Under the pieces are notes generated by a model. The model worked only from the letters and a program-made list of their open reading frames with translations. It was not told where the DNA came from and did no database searches. Positions 10,290 to 23,540 of a stretch of DNA of 64,000 bases are shown here, one piece after another. Origin of the DNA: Metarhizium brunneum (taxonomy: Eukaryota; Ascomycota; Sordariomycetes; Hypocreales; Clavicipitaceae); NCBI RefSeq assembly GCF_013426205.1, contig NC_089424.1:2666001-2730000 (forward strand). Direction: 5' to 3'. Both the position numbers and the translations under genes were made by a program. The number at the start of each line of letters is the position of its first letter. Position 1 is the stretch's first letter.

Positions 10290-13200
10290 CTACAGGCTGA
10301 TGCTACCCAATGGTAGAATCTTGGTCCCATCTCCAATAAATCTGGCCCGGAATTCGACGATACCTTGGCTAATCGTGTTGAAGTCTTTGACTTTACGGGC
10401 TCGGAAGTCGGTAAGGAGCTGTTTCAGACCAGCAATGTACTTCTGCTTCTGCTCCTCGTCGTAATGGTCCGCTGCTCCTAGCTGAAGCAGGATCTGGTCA
10501 TCTGTCCAGTTTGGGCTGTCAGTGCCCAACTCGAGCCATGCTTCTGTTTTGCACGTTTTAGCACCTGTCCGGGGAATTCCACTCACCGGGAGCTTGCATC
10601 GTCTCAAAGTGTTGAAACTCGCATTGGCTTCCCCTGGGACATTGCTGTCCAGCCAACTCATCAGGGCAAAGTTCCTTCTTGACATCAATCTTGTTACTGT
10701 ACGTTATCGACCGCAATCCACCGGCCACATCCTGATTAAACGAGGGGTGGAATCGATAAGCACGGAAGTACTGCAGAGGTGTTTCGTACGGAACGAAGCT
10801 CGTCTTTGGAGCGGTAAGCTTGCCGTCTTCATTTGCCGACCCTGGCTCTGGCAAGGCAGGGCCGCCCGGGAACGCAGCGGTGGCACCTAATGTCACCGGG
10901 CTAGCTTCCACAACTTCCTCAGTCTGGGATAGCATAGCACTGTCTTGCTCCAAGAAGCCATAGTTGCTCGCCACTGCAGACGAATTTGCCTCTGGAGGCT
11001 CATAATCTCCCTCAGAATTCTCTTCGACGTCTTCGTCCGCTGAGTAGCCCGCATCTTCCATATCGACATCCTCGGCGCTGTCAGAATGCAAGGAGGAGGA
11101 TTGAGGAACGTTCGGGACCAGCTCATTGTTTGCTGGGAACGTCTCGGTATTCATTTTGTTTGATTCAGGCAGAATTGTTGTGCTCATAATGTCCTCATTG
11201 CTCAAGTTTGGTGCAGCCACGCCAGCGCTGGATTTACCCGCGGGAGGCAAGTCACGGGATGGGAAAGAAGCTTCGTCATCAACATCTGGTACATCATCAG
11301 GTTGTTCCGGAGCTTGATCTTGCTCGCTTGATCTGGCCGCTGGGTGTTCGCTTTCATCTATTGGATTTGAGCAGGTCGACTCCTGCAAAGATTCAAGTGT
11401 TTTTTCTTGTTCTTTGTCATTATGGTTAGTCCTATTTTCCATGATGCATTTTGGGCGTATCAACATACCGGAGTCAGATAGATCAACAGGAGCAGAGGTG
11501 TCCATCTCGTTGTCCGAGTCTGAGCTTAAAATTTCACCCTTTAGCCTTTCTTCTTCAAGCATATCCTCTTCTAACTCTTGTTCGATCCTCGCGATTTCGG
11601 ACTGAAGAGCTTTTAGCTTCAGTCGTTGTTTTCTGCGTCGAGCTTCAATCAACGGCAAGCGTTCGCTGGCGGCACGAGAGCGCGAGCGCTGTTCTAAACT
11701 TGTCCCCAGAGCTGTCCTCGCCTCATGACCCAGCTCGCCGTAGAACCGTGGAGGTGCTACCGGTCGACCGGTCGTGTCGCACCCATCCTCAAAAGAACTG
11801 TCATTCAGCGGAGAGAGTACCGGAGAGCCTTGCCGTGAATTCTTGGCCTTCTTACGAGCCTCGGCCTCGGCAATCTTTCTCTTCATCTCTTCTATTTGCT
11901 TATTCATACTTTCCAAGTCGCTGCCATTATTCCTGCTGGCGCTCCTCAGTGGCGTTGAGGCCGATGCAGGGCTTCTCAATTGTCGCGGTATGGAGAAGTC
12001 AGGTATGGCTTGTACGTCTCGCAGCACAGCATCCTGTTGGTGTGGGGGGTTAGGCATACCCGAAGGAGTCTCTGGCCGACTTGGAGAATCAAGTTCCATT
12101 TCCTCATCCCCGTCCTCTTCCTCTTCCGCTTCACTGACGTTGATCAAAAATGGTCGAGATTCCGTGTTCTGATCAAATGCTGGGGCTGGTCGAGGCTGGC
12201 TCGGATCGACGGCCTGGAGAGTCGTGGTGGGTTGCTGCATAGTCTGAGGTGGCGAGGTGGCTTGCTTACTCGGTGACCATGACAGCCCTGGAATAACAGT
12301 CGCTGAAGCATCGTTCCGCGGAGCGTTAGATCCGTCGTGGCTCGTAGTCTTGAAGAATGCTTCAAGTGTCGAATCGCCCTTACTGAAACCATTCTTATCG
12401 TCTACCGGAGTGGGCTTTAGTTGCTTGAGGGCTTCTCGCGCCTTTTTGAGAGCCTCCATTTTCTGCTGTAGCAACTTAGACTTTTCTGACTGTGTCAGGG
12501 TTGGCTTGACGTCTGTAGCCACCGCCTTGGCGCTTTTTGGAGCAACTGCGTCGTCTGCCGGTAATGGCGCAGGTGCAGTGCCTTGTTTTGAGCCCTTTGC
12601 AGCGAGTAGACGGGCGATTCGATCTTTCCGTGACTCAGAGGCGTCAACGACAGCAGACTTGGGTTTTGCAAGCACGGGCTTCGTAGTTTCGACAGCCAGC
12701 GCTTTTGAAATACTCGTCCCATCTGAAGTTGCAGACTCCTTCTCTTCTGGCTCTGACGTCATCCTGGTGGCCTCGGTGAAATTGAGACCTAAGTCCTTGA
12801 AGAGCGATTTGAGAAGCGCTTCGTCAACACCTTCCGAAACGTAGTTGTTGAATCTTATATTTAGTGGCCATAATCGAAGAATAGCATCCTTTGCCTGCTT
12901 CTTAGACGCTTCCAAATCCGAATGATTCATGGACTTGGTTTGACTGGGCGTGGGAGGCAGAACATCCCGTACATCGATAGGCGCTGACGATGCCACCTCG
13001 CTCGCGATAAGTTTATCGCCTGTCGCATTAGTTAAGAGACGATACGACACAGCTTGCACAGCGTGATTACAATAAGTACCTGTAAAATAGTCCAATAGGC
13101 TGTCTCCGGGTTGTGAGATTTCATGGGGCGACAAATACGGCGAATACGAACCTGACCGTTCGCGGCCGTCGACTGGTTCGTACCCGACTTGTCTTTGCTG

Positions 13201-13659
13201 GTGTGTTTGACTTGTACCAGCCGCATCTTGTTTAGTTTCCATCGGTTCATAGACATCCTCGAGCTCCCCATCCTCGCTGACCCCGCCATCTTCTAACGGC
13301 TTTGCTGGTGTCCCGCTTAGTCCAGGTATGCTCGTCACGGGTTGGCTTTTCGGCAGGACTTGCGTATTTTCTTGAGAACTTTGATGAGATAGCGATTCTA
13401 CCTGCCAGCTTGGTAGATGTTCATGTGACCAGGAGCCATGCTGTGTTGAACTGACAGCGTGCGTTCCTAACCCCAAGCCAGGGATCAAATTATGCCCGTA
13501 ACCAGGGCCGGATGCGCTCTCTGGTATAGATGGTTGACCTTGTGAGGCAGCAATCAAAGTGTTCAGTGCAGGAGTATAGGCGGGCTGAGACGTGTGCGGA
13601 AATCCTTGATGGAGGTTATAACCATCAGGCGGAACGTACCCGTACCCATGCTGGCTCAT
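10290..13659 (-). CDS. Red1/ZFC3H1-like protein with C-terminal zinc finger domain
   Basis: Two exons (13659-10587 and 10543-10290) encode 1108 residues. The first 970 or so residues are mostly disordered and rich in Ser, Pro and Glu. They include coiled-coil stretches around KQIEEMKRKIAEAEARKKAK and an Arg/Lys/Glu helix at ARRRKQRLKLKALQSEIARI. Near the end of exon 1 is a module FVPYETPLQYFRAYRFHP followed by CPDELAGQQCPRGSQCEFQHF, a C-C-C-H zinc finger typical of the 'putative zinc finger' of fission yeast Red1 and human ZFC3H1. These proteins scaffold the nuclear exosome-targeting complex (MTREC/PAXT) that degrades meiotic and cryptic RNAs. The C-terminal exon adds a helical region. The intron is only 43 nt but restores the frame with donor GTGAGT. 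It is divergent from the myosin gene. Confidence 0.8.
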
Positions 13660-14420
13660 CTTCTGGTAGACCTGTACATACCACTGTGCTGTGCGACTCT
13701 TCTGACCCGCTTAAGGGCTTAGAACGAACTCTGACGAAAATCACAGCTGTCTGTGCAAAGGCCGACTGGGTGAATGCGTCTGCGAGTTCTAGTAGCACTG
13801 GAACGATGTTGCGACCCGTGACGTACCGACGCGTGTCGCGTCAAAGGCTGCGAAATATGTCTTGACAAAAGGCGCGAACAAAGAGCCCCATCAAAGACTC
13901 CGAGCGCACTTTCCGCAGTCTTTCTGCGTTTGCGCAAACTCACTCTTTGTTGTCGGACGCGACGACTCTGGGTTGCAAGTATTTTTGGAGGTTGAGCTTT
14001 GCGGTTAGGTCTAAGCGCTGGCAAAGAAGCGCTAGTCTGAAGTTGGGTCTGGCTCCACAAGACACCACGCTAGCCGAGAAAGAAGAAAGTCACGTGTCAC
14101 GGTTTGTTTACTTGGGAGGGGTCTCGCCCCAGCAACGGCAATTGTTGTAGTATATCATTCCCAGCTCTACTCTACACTAGCAAGCTGGAAAATGACGAGC
14201 CTGTTCACGCCATTCTAATTCCGTCTCTACTTGTTCACGGCGCGCTGGTGCTTTTAGTTGTTCTTCTGCCCTGCGATCCACGTGTTCTGCGGTGGACCTG
14301 TATTATCTACTCACTCTTTTTTTCTTGCGGCCAGGTTTGTTTACGCGCATATGATTGTATAGGTTGGGGCGGAGTATTGATGCATATCAATAAAGCCGGC
14401 GTTGATGTTTCTCGTTGACA
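13660..14420. promoter_or_regulatory. Divergent promoter, Red1-like and myosin II genes
   Basis: About 760 bp lie between two divergent ATGs. No gene is supported. Small ORFs here are short and without motifs. Confidence 0.55.
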
Positions 14421-17400
14421 ATGGCTTTCAACCTGAATAACTCGGCACAACGCCGTAGCAATCCCTTTACTCGAACCGGATCTCCCTCTCCGTCATCACC
14501 AACCCCTCTCAACCGAAGCAGACCAAAATCTGCCCTGTTTTCTTCACCACCACCACCGCCGAGTGTGTCAACACCATCGCCTCATGGCCGGTCGCAGTCC
14601 AACAGCTCATATGGGACGTCGTTGGTCGCAACAGGAAACGCAGTCAGACACCATAGAAACGAGTCGAGAAATGGAACGCCCACTTCGAATACGTTTGCAC
14701 CTTCGTTTATTAAGTTGGAGGAGATGAGACGAGAACATGACACGGTAAAGGGCATCGAAGGGGAGAATGACTTCTCTGGTAAACGCTATGTGTGGGTTAG
14801 GGATTCACAACATGCATTTATAAAGGGATGGGTTGTCGAAGAGCTGGGCAATAGCCGCATCCTGGTGCAAACAGATGATGGAACTGTCAGTTTATCAAAC
14901 TTTGCGCCAACGAAGAAGGAAGTAGCTAACTGAATGACAGCAACGGGAACTCGACGCCGAAAGTGTCGACAAAGTTAATCCTGCCAAGTTCGATAAGGCA
15001 AACGATATGGCCGAGTTGACCCATTTGAACGAGGCTTCAGTCGTCCATAACCTTAAAATGAGGTATCAATCAGATTTGATTTATACATACTCGGGACTCT
15101 TCCTCGTTACGGTCAATCCGTATTGCCCATTACCTATTTATACCAATGAGTACATCAACATGTACAAAGGCAGAAGTCGGGAAGATACCAAGCCACATAT
15201 TTTCGCCATGGCTGACGAAGCCTTCAGAAATTTGGTGGAAGAGGGTCGAAATCAGAGTATCCTAGTAACAGGTGAATCCGGCGCTGGCAAAACGGAAAAT
15301 ACCAAGAAAGTCATCCAGTACCTTGCGGCCGTGGCCCCATCCGAGACTTCTGCTCGAAGCAAATCGCAACACACCAATCTCTCACAACAAATTCTCCGAG
15401 CAAACCCTATTCTAGAGGCATTTGGAAACGCGCAAACGGTTCGAAATCATAACTCTTCGAGATTCGGAAAGTTCATCCGCATTGAATTCAACAGAAATGG
15501 AGCTATTGCCGGAGCATTTATTGATTGGTATCTCCTTGAAAAATCACGAGTTGTTCATATCAACCCTCATGAGCGGAACTACCACATCTTTTATCAGCTT
15601 CTGAAGGGCTCCAGCAATCGCGTCAAGAGTGATTTGCTTCTGAGCGGACTGGATACCCAAAATTTCGCGTATACAAGAAACGGACACGATACGATTGTTG
15701 GCGTGTCCGATAAAGCAGAATGGGACTTATTGATGGAAGCGTTCGATGTGATGGGTTTCTCTGACGATGAACAACTATCGATTCTTCGTACAGTTGCAGC
15801 AGTGTTGCATTTGGGCAACGTCGAGGTCGTCAAGGAAAGCCGCGCGGCTGATCAAGCACGATTGGCGCCAGAGTCGAAACAAGTGGTAACAACTGTGTGC
15901 AAACTTCTCGGTGTGCCAGTAGATCCTTTTATTCAAGGACTGCTGCACCCGAAGGTCAAAGCCGGACGAGAGTGGGTTGAGAAGGTCCAAACCCCGGAAC
16001 AAGTACGACTTAGTCTAGATGCCTTGTCTAAGGGTATTTATGAACGAGGATTTGGCGATCTCGTCTCTCGAATCAACCGCCAGCTTGACAGAACAGGCAT
16101 GGGACTTGATGATTCGCACTTTATCGGTGTCCTCGATATTGCTGGCTTCGAAATCTTCGAGGAGAATAGCTTCGAACAGCTGTGCATCAACTACACCAAT
16201 GAGAAACTTCAGCAATTCTTCAATCATCACATGTTTGTCCTTGAACAAGAGGAATACGCACGCGAACAGATTGAATGGCAGTTTATTGACTTTGGCCGAG
16301 ACTTGCAGCCAACAATTGATCTTATTGAGCTGCCAAATCCAATCGGTATCTTTTCTTGTCTCGATGAGGATTGTGTCATGCCAAAGGCTACGGATAAGAC
16401 TTTCACAGAGAAGCTGCATTCACTTTGGGATAAGAAATCCACCAAATATCGACCTTCTCGCCTTGGACACGGCTTCATCCTCACACATTACGCTGCCGAA
16501 GTGGAATATTCCACCGAAGGCTGGCTGGAGAAGAACAAAGACCCACTGAATGATAACATCACACGTCTGCTTGCCTCTTCGTCCGACAAACACGTTGCTG
16601 GCCTATTTTCCGACTGTGCTGCAGCAGATGAGGATATTGGTGGCAGCCGAAGCCGAGTAAAGAAGGGACTGTTCCGCACTGTTGCCCAGAGACACAAGGA
16701 GCAACTTCACAGTCTAATGACTCAACTTCATTCAACACATCCTCACTTTGTGCGATGTATTCTACCCAACCACAAAAAACGGCCAAAGCAGTTCAATAAT
16801 CTTCTCGTTCTCGATCAGCTACGCTGCAACGGTGTTTTGGAAGGTATCCGAATTGCTCGAACAGGGTTTCCCAACAGACTTCCTTTCACGGAGTTTCGCC
16901 AGCGATATGAAGTGCTCTGCTCAAATATGCCTACAGGTTACCTTGAAGGCCAAGCTGCTGCGACAATCATGCTGGAGAAGCTTGGCCTCGACAAAACACT
17001 ATATCGTGTCGGTCTTACAAAGGTGTTCTTCCGGGCAGGCGTTCTAGCAGAATTGGAAGAGCAGCGCGATGCCCTGATCACGGAGATCATGGCCAGGTTT
17101 CAGTCCGTTGCCAGAGGCTTCATCCAACGACGTGTCGCATACAAGAGACTTTTCCGAACTGAAGCCACGAGAATTATTCAGAGAAACTTCAACATATACC
17201 TGCGCCTAGTTGAAAACCCGTGGTGGCAACTCATTGTGAAGATGAAACCCTTGCTGGGAGCTACTCGTACTGCAACCGAAGTTAAAAAGCGAGATGCCAT
17301 GATCAAGCAACTCAACGAAAAGATGCGACTTGACGAAAAGGTGCGGCAGAAGTTGGAAGATGACCGTCGCAATACTCATACGGAGATGGTTCGAATCCAG

Positions 17401-20400
17401 CAGACACTGGAGAGCGAGCGTGCACTTGCATTGGACAAAGAGGAGATCTTTAAACGACTGCAAACTCGTGAGGCCGAGCTTGAGGAGAAGCTCTCTGGTG
17501 CCATTGATGACCAAGAGAGACTCGAGGACCAACTTGATGAACTCATGGAAGCCAAGAGTCGAGCAGAAGAGGACGTCGAAAAATTCCGACATCAACTCGA
17601 ACAAGCTGCAGGGCTAATTGCTAAGCTGGAGGAGGAGAAGAGCAAGTTGTCAGCAAAGTCTGTAGAACTGGAGAACGCGGTCAAGGAAATCTCCCGGAAG
17701 CAGTCTGAGCGCAGCGAGCAAGAGGCCGCCCTTGCCGATGAGATTAAGGTCCTTCAAAGCCAATTAAGTGTCAAAGATCGCAAGGTACAAGATTTGGAAG
17801 GCAAGCTGCTTCAGCTGGACCAAGACACGGAAGTAAAGTTGCGTGCTGCTCAAAAGGAGTCGGAAGCCGCCAAATTGCGAGAAACCCGTCTTAGCCAAGA
17901 GAACAAGGATGTAAAGCACCAGCTCTCCCAACTCTCCAAGACTTCAACTGATTATGAAGATTTGGTAAGAAGCAAGGAGAGCGAGTTGGCTCTGCTCCGC
18001 AGCGACAAGAGGAAGTTTGAGACTGAGCGACGTACTCTGGAAGACCAGAAGAAGGCACTGACGGAGGAAAAGAACAGAATCTCAAGCAGGTCTCACGATG
18101 TTCAAGCCGAGTTGGATGCAATGAAGTCTAAGCACTCCCAACTCGAACGCGAGGCTGAGGAGGCCAAAACGCTGCTTGCTGCTAGGCTCTCAGAAGATGC
18201 CCAAGCGGATAAAAACAGGTCACTCCTAGAGGCTCAAATCAAGGATCTCAAAGAACAACTCTACACTACTCAAATGGACCTAAGCCGAGAACGACAATCG
18301 CGCGATGATGTTCTGCTTCTCGGAGAACACAAGTACCAAAGCCTCAAGGATGAGTATGACAGTTTGAATGAAGCAAAGATTGTCATTGAAAAGGAACTTT
18401 ATGTTCAGCAGGACACTTTACGGAGAGCCATGGAAGCACGCACCGCAGTTGAGAAAGAGCGAGACGAGGCACGGGATGAAATCCGTCGACTGCGGGTGGC
18501 CAAAACGCAGGCTGAAGAAGCCCGTGTGCAAGCTGAAATCTCTGGCGAGCGTCAGGCTTCCAAAATGGCTCTAGAAAGAGAGGTCAGCCTGCGGAAGGAC
18601 TTGGATGCTGCACATGATCGATTGCGGTGGTTTGAGGATGAGTGCGCCAAGCTCAACCACGAAATCGAAGATCTTAACAAACTGATTGCATCTTCGGGCG
18701 AGTTTGGACTGAAAAACGACCAAGCAAAGGAGCGGATGGAACGAGAGCTCAACACTGTCAAGAGCCGACTGGCTGCTTCTGAAAATGACAATAGGGCGCT
18801 TCTCAATAAGCTCCAGCAAAAGGGGCTCGAGATCGCCAGGTCCACCTCCCGTGCCAATGAAGCCTCTCGCGGTCATATCATCAGTCTGCAAAAGGAGAAG
18901 TCCAGGCTAGAAGAACAAAACGCTAATTTGAACAAGCAGCTTGGCGATGCCCAGGTGACAGTCGCAACTTTGGAGAAGAAGACGGAGAAGCTTCAACTCA
19001 ATCTCGAAGATCTCAACCACGAGGTTGCGCGGGAAGTCCAGTCCAGCAGAAATGCAGAGAAAGCTTCGTCTAACTTCACGGTTCAGCTTGCAGAGGCCAA
19101 CAGAACCATCGATTCTGAACGTCAGCTGCGCACACAGTCACAAGCAACTGTTCGTACGCTACAGGCTACCATAGATGCCAGAGACAAGGAGCTCCAAGAG
19201 CTACGTGGACAGATGCTCAATGCCCTGCGGTCTGTCGACCCGGAAATCCGGATCCCTCCACCGTCAGATGACAGCAATCAAAAGGCCCTCCTCAAAAACT
19301 TTGATCTGGCACGCAAGGTCGAGGAGCTTCAGCAGAATCTCCGTGTTCAGTCAGCTGCTAGGACCAACGCAGAAAGCCAACTCGCAGATCTTCGTGCGAC
19401 ACGACACGAGAGCCCCGGTCGACCCAAGTTGGAAGAGATTCACCTTAACGAGGCACCCTTCAACGGTTCTCCTACGCAGCGACGAGCTGCTAAGATCAAC
19501 GCCCGGCGCTTCTCAAATACCTCGACACCCAGAAAGGCTAATCAGGACATCACCGAGCAACACGATACAGCCCGCTCAGACAAGACAGTCGACACACTGG
19601 CGGTCAACAATCGCATGGACCTAAAGGCCGAGGTTGAAGAGCTTCAAAATCAGCTTCAGATTACTCAGATGCAAAATCGCCACCTCCAAAGCCAGATTGA
19701 TCGAGGCACTCCTGGTCCCGATTCCTACAATGACCAGAGCCCCTCTCTGCGTCGGATGCAGAAGCTGGAAAAGGTCAACAGTAGGTTGCACGACATGCTC
19801 GATGATTCAACAAAGAAGGTGTCTGCTCTCGAAAAGAACATCCGCACAGGCGAGTTGTCGCTGCGGGATGTACAGGCTAGATCGCACGAAGAAATTTTGG
19901 ATGTGTTTAACAGTCAAGAAGAGTCACGACGTGCCCTTTTGCACAGCCACAAGGACGCTGTTGCTGAACTGACAGACGTGAAATCCCACTTTGACAAAAT
20001 GCGTCACGAGAGAGCGAAACTCGAGGTTGAGCTGCGGGACACAAAGTCTGACCTGCAGGAGATGGCAATGGCTCGCGAACAGGAAGCACAGAGCCGCAGC
20101 CAGCTTCTGCAAGAGTACACCGAACTGCAGATACGGCTTGACGCCGAGACTTCCAAGCTGGCTGACGTGTCGGGAAGCCTTGAGGTGTACAAGAGCCGGG
20201 CAGATGAGTACTTTGGCAAGCTTGAACAGGCAGAAATCGCCGTGCTCAAGGCCAGCCGAGCTGAACAATTCGCCAAGTCACAGGCAAAGGAATCAGAAGA
20301 CACATACAGTGAGGTGATGGCAGAGCGCCAAAAGATGGATGCCACGATTGAAGACCTCCAGCGTCAGAATCAGCGCCTCGAAGAGCGTATCGAGGACATT

Positions 20401-21707
20401 TCTACCGATCTCGAGTCCGTCACACAAGCCAAGAAGAGGCTTCAGCACGAGCTCGAGGACTACCGCAGCCAGCGCGCCATGGACATTGAGGACAAAGAGT
20501 CGAGCATGGAGCAGACACGAAAGAAGTATCAGGCCGAGTTTACCACCCTGACCAAGGAATTAGATCTCGCTCGCGAGGAGAAGCTGTACAAGCAGGCTGA
20601 GATTGCGCGACTTCGCGAAGAGCTGGACGAACTACGTTCAAAGTGGGATGATGAAGTCCTCAACAGCTCTACTTGGTCCAAAGAGAAGTCTCGTCTCGAG
20701 GCCACGCTTGCCGATGTTGCTTCGTCTCGTGATGAAGCCGTCAATGCCCACAACGAAGCCCAGGGCAAGGTTGTATCACTCCTATCTCAAGTACGAACAT
20801 TGCGATCCTCGGTGGACGAGGTTACCTCTGAGCGCGATCTCTTGCTACGCGAGAAGCGAAGTGTGGAAGCTCGGCTTGCAGAGGCCAAGGCCGGCCTAGA
20901 GGAGCTTGTGAAGGGTGAAAGCCCATCTCTGCGCGATGCTGCGATATTGGACAAGGAAGTCCTGGACTTGAAGTCTAGCCTTGCTCATCAGGAGGATGTC
21001 GCCGCGGCGGCGGTCGAGAAAATGAGGCGCGCAGAGGCCCTCGTTTCTGATGTGCAAAAGGAGATTGCGGCCGAGCGCGAAGCCAGCACCGAGTTGCAGA
21101 AGCAGAAGGCTGCCCTCGAAAAGAGTTTGAGTGAAGCCCAGTTGAAACTGATTGACTTGGAGACAAAGGGCTTTTCTAGTGCCAGCCAAGACATTAAGTT
21201 TTTGCATAAACGAATTCAAGAGGTAAGCCGCTTCACGCAGATGCACCCACCCAAACTCATAAGACGTGCTAATTTAAGCTGTAGCTCGAATCTCAACTGG
21301 AGGACCACGAGACAGAGCGATCCAAGTCTCAGCGGTCGAACCGAAATATTGACCGCACTGTCAAGGACCTTCAGTCGCAAATCGACCGTAAGGAGAAGCA
21401 GAATACGCAGCTCTCGGAGGACGTGAACCGGATGCGCGACAAGGTGGATAAGCTTCTAAAGACGATTGACGAACTCCAAGCGTCCGAGTCGACAACGCAG
21501 CTTTCGGCTAGACGAGCGGAGCGAGAACTCCGAGAAGAAAAGGAGAAGGCTCTGCGTTTGGAGAAGGAACTCGAAGGGTGGAAAGGACTACGGTCAGAAA
21601 AGGCGTCTGCTGTTGGGAGCCTCCGCGGTCGTCTCGACGGACCCGATGTGCCCAACAGATCGAGTAGCATTAACAGAGCGCCTAGTCTTACGAAGGGATT
21701 TATTTGA
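14421..21707 (+). CDS. Type II myosin heavy chain (Myo2/MyoB class)
   Basis: Three exons (14421-14885, 14941-21222, 21285-21707) encode 2389 residues; the introns are 55 and 62 nt. A Ser/Pro-rich head of about 110 residues precedes an SH3-like N-domain (KRYVWVRDSQHAFIKGWV). The motor follows: P-loop GESGAGKT at about 266-273, NxxSSRFGK (switch I), DIAGFEIFE (switch II) and the actin-binding region ending HPHFVRCILPN. An IQ-type neck is near residues 870-895 (ARFQSVARGFIQRRVAYKRL). From about 930 almost to the end the protein is heptad coiled coil, with one Pro-rich break near NEAPFNGSPTQRRAAK. Class II myosin heavy chains dimerise and drive the contractile actomyosin ring at septation. The last intron lies in the distal rod and its removal keeps the heptads. 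Upstream is the divergent Red1-like gene. Confidence 0.96.
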
Positions 21708-22366
21708 TGAGGGAGGGGAAAGGGAGGGGGAGGCATGTTTTTAACCGGCGTTTGTGCATTGGTTCTGGGTTCAGCGCGCTATTGGCGAATGGGAAGAATA
21801 GGGTTTTAATGACATGTATGTAAAAAGGTGTTTTTATGGTTACGCAGTACAGTGTCATATGATTGAAGGTACATAGGTTAATAAGGTTTCATTGTCTTAA
21901 CGCCGAGTGCTCCTAATCTGAAGGGTGTAAAAGGGAAAATGCAGTTGATTGAATTGCAAGAGCGCATGCTCCAATATCTGGATAGAGGGATGCTTCGTAC
22001 AACAAACAACCAGCACCTCAATGAAGCAAGCACGCCATACTTGCAGTAGCTGAAATACTAAACAAGCAGCAACGGCAGAAAAAAAAAGGCTGCCTTGCTG
22101 CTGACAACAGAAACAGCTCCCTCTTCCGCTAGCAAACCGCTGCATATTCAAAGGTAGATAGCCCGATGTCAAAATAGTGCCATGTACGCCGTACCGACAT
22201 ATCCAACCAACCACAACAACAAACACCCAGCGTGTATGTTCCGAAACCAGCGCCAGCCAGAACAGAAACCAAGACCCGGCCACGCGAATCCACGCTGCTA
22301 GCGTTGCAAAAATAACGATGTCGGAAACAAAAAAGATGACGTTGAAATGCAAAAAAGAACCGTGGC
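21708..22366. other. Intergenic between myosin and tRNA-Pro
   Basis: This holds the myosin 3' UTR followed by sequence with no supported gene. The first 200 bases are AT-rich with purine runs. Confidence 0.55.
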
Positions 22367-22456
22367 GGGTCTGGCCGGGGATTGAACCCGGGACCTCTCG
22401 CAACTTTGCTTCAGGGTTATCCCTAAGCGAGAATCATACCACTAGACCACCAGACC
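22367..22456 (-). tRNA. tRNA-Pro (anticodon AGG) with an 18-nt intron
   Basis: The minus strand gives acceptor stem GGTCTGG/CCAGACC, D-arm region GGTCTAGTGGTATGATT, anticodon stem CTCGC/GCGAG around TTAGGG, and T arm CCGGG/CCCGG with loop TTCAATC. The anticodon AGG is at 22422-22424. An 18-nt intron at 22403-22420 follows position 37, the canonical site. The mature length is 72 nt. Confidence 0.94.
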
Positions 22457-23216
22457 GTTGACCGGGAGTGCCCCGGCTTGCTGTGACGAGAGCAGCGTTA
22501 TTTGGAATTATACGGGGCAAGGTTTTTCATTGGACGTCGTCGTGGCGTTTGAGTCGGCGTGAGGTCGGGAGTCGACTGGTTGCAATAATGTTCTTGATGT
22601 ACTCCAGTCGTGCGGCTTGACTTGGCGTAGTGCGGTTTGTTGGCCACGGTCCACGGCTGGCTGCTCGTCTTTGGCGTTTGGCAGGTGCAACTGCCGTGGC
22701 TGCCGGGGCGGTCGATGCGTTTGCCACGGATTCATTTAGCGCCCTGGTGTACGGAGTACCGGTACGTTTGTGGGCACAGCATTGACGTGTTCGATCGCCC
22801 AACTGGCGTGGAATAAATAGTATCTCCAAAGGCGTCGAATTTATGAACCCCCCGCAGCAATACTGGTAGGTGGAAGAGACGGGTTCCCCTGGTTGGCATC
22901 TTGACAGCACGTACCACCTGTTTGATCTGTTGGCGTAGCACTGGGGGTCGTGAGTGCCACCCGATTGACGGTTTGTAAGCCGTAGCCGATTGGCTAACCT
23001 GTACATGACCTGCACCCGACGTCTTGATCCAAGCGTCGTGATGATTGCTCCAGCGCATGAGCAGTTCAAGATGAGTGTATTCTAGACGTTGTACCCGATT
23101 GACAATACGTGTTTCTCAAAGCCTGAATTTCAATTCGAGCCGACTACAATCTTGCTGCCGTACGATACAGATGTCACTTCACTTTGCAAAGCCGAACCGC
23201 CTCCCGTCCATGCGGC
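22457..23216. other. Intergenic, no gene supported
   Basis: A 180-codon ORF on the minus strand (22527-23069) has no recognisable domain and low-complexity composition, so I did not call it. The motif TACGGAGTA occurs at 22750-22758. Confidence 0.5.
22750..22758. repeat. Copy 1 of the recurring TACTCCGTA motif
   Basis: TACGGAGTA here is the reverse complement of the motif. It sits in GTACGGAGTACC, an inverted repeat around a 3-nt centre. Confidence 0.6.
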
Positions 23217-23540
23217 CTACGCGTGCCGTCCGCCCTGGCCAACTTCACCACCCGTCTTGAGCCCCTGGCTCTGACCGCCGCTCGCATTCGCGCCCTTTAT
23301 CCCGGCGCCCTTCTCCCCCAGACCCTCCGGCAGGTCGGCCGTCTTCTCCGCCCTCGGCACCTTGGACGTCTGCCGCCACTTGTTAGCGGGGGGGAACTTT
23401 TTCGGCATCGCAAGGCATAAAGGAAAAAAAGAAAAAAAAAGACAAGAACTTACGTCAACGGATCCTACCCCGTGGGCGATATTGTGACCGGCTTCCTCGA
23501 AAGGGCCGTTGTGGCTTGAGCCGTCTCCGGGACGAGGCAT
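23217..23540 (-). CDS. Small conserved-looking hypothetical protein (79 aa)
   Basis: Two exons (23540-23454 and 23369-23217) encode 79 residues. The 84-nt intron has donor GTAAGT, a GCTAAC branch site 12 nt before the acceptor GGCAG, and a pyrimidine tract. These strong signals are the main reason to believe the gene. The protein is hydrophilic and Gly-rich, starting MPRPGDGSSHNGPFEEAGHN and containing KTADLPEGLGEKGAGIKGAN, with no signal peptide, Cys or membrane segment. I do not recognise a function. Its promoter lies in the gap toward the UCH gene. Confidence 0.65.
   Translation of the reverse strand: MPRPGDGSSHNGPFEEAGHNIAHGVGSVDVSSCLFFSFFPLCLAMPKKFPPANKWRQTSKVPRAEKTADLPEGLGEKGAGIKGANASGGQSQGLKTGGEVGQGGRHA

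Noticed and set aside
12257..12844. 195-codon open frame opposite the Red1-like gene
   Set aside because: Ser/Ala-rich shadow of the disordered minus-strand protein, with no motif or splice support.
22527..23069. 180-codon minus-strand frame
   Set aside because: No domain, unusual composition, no promoter or splice signals; the extent fits chance in GC-balanced DNA.
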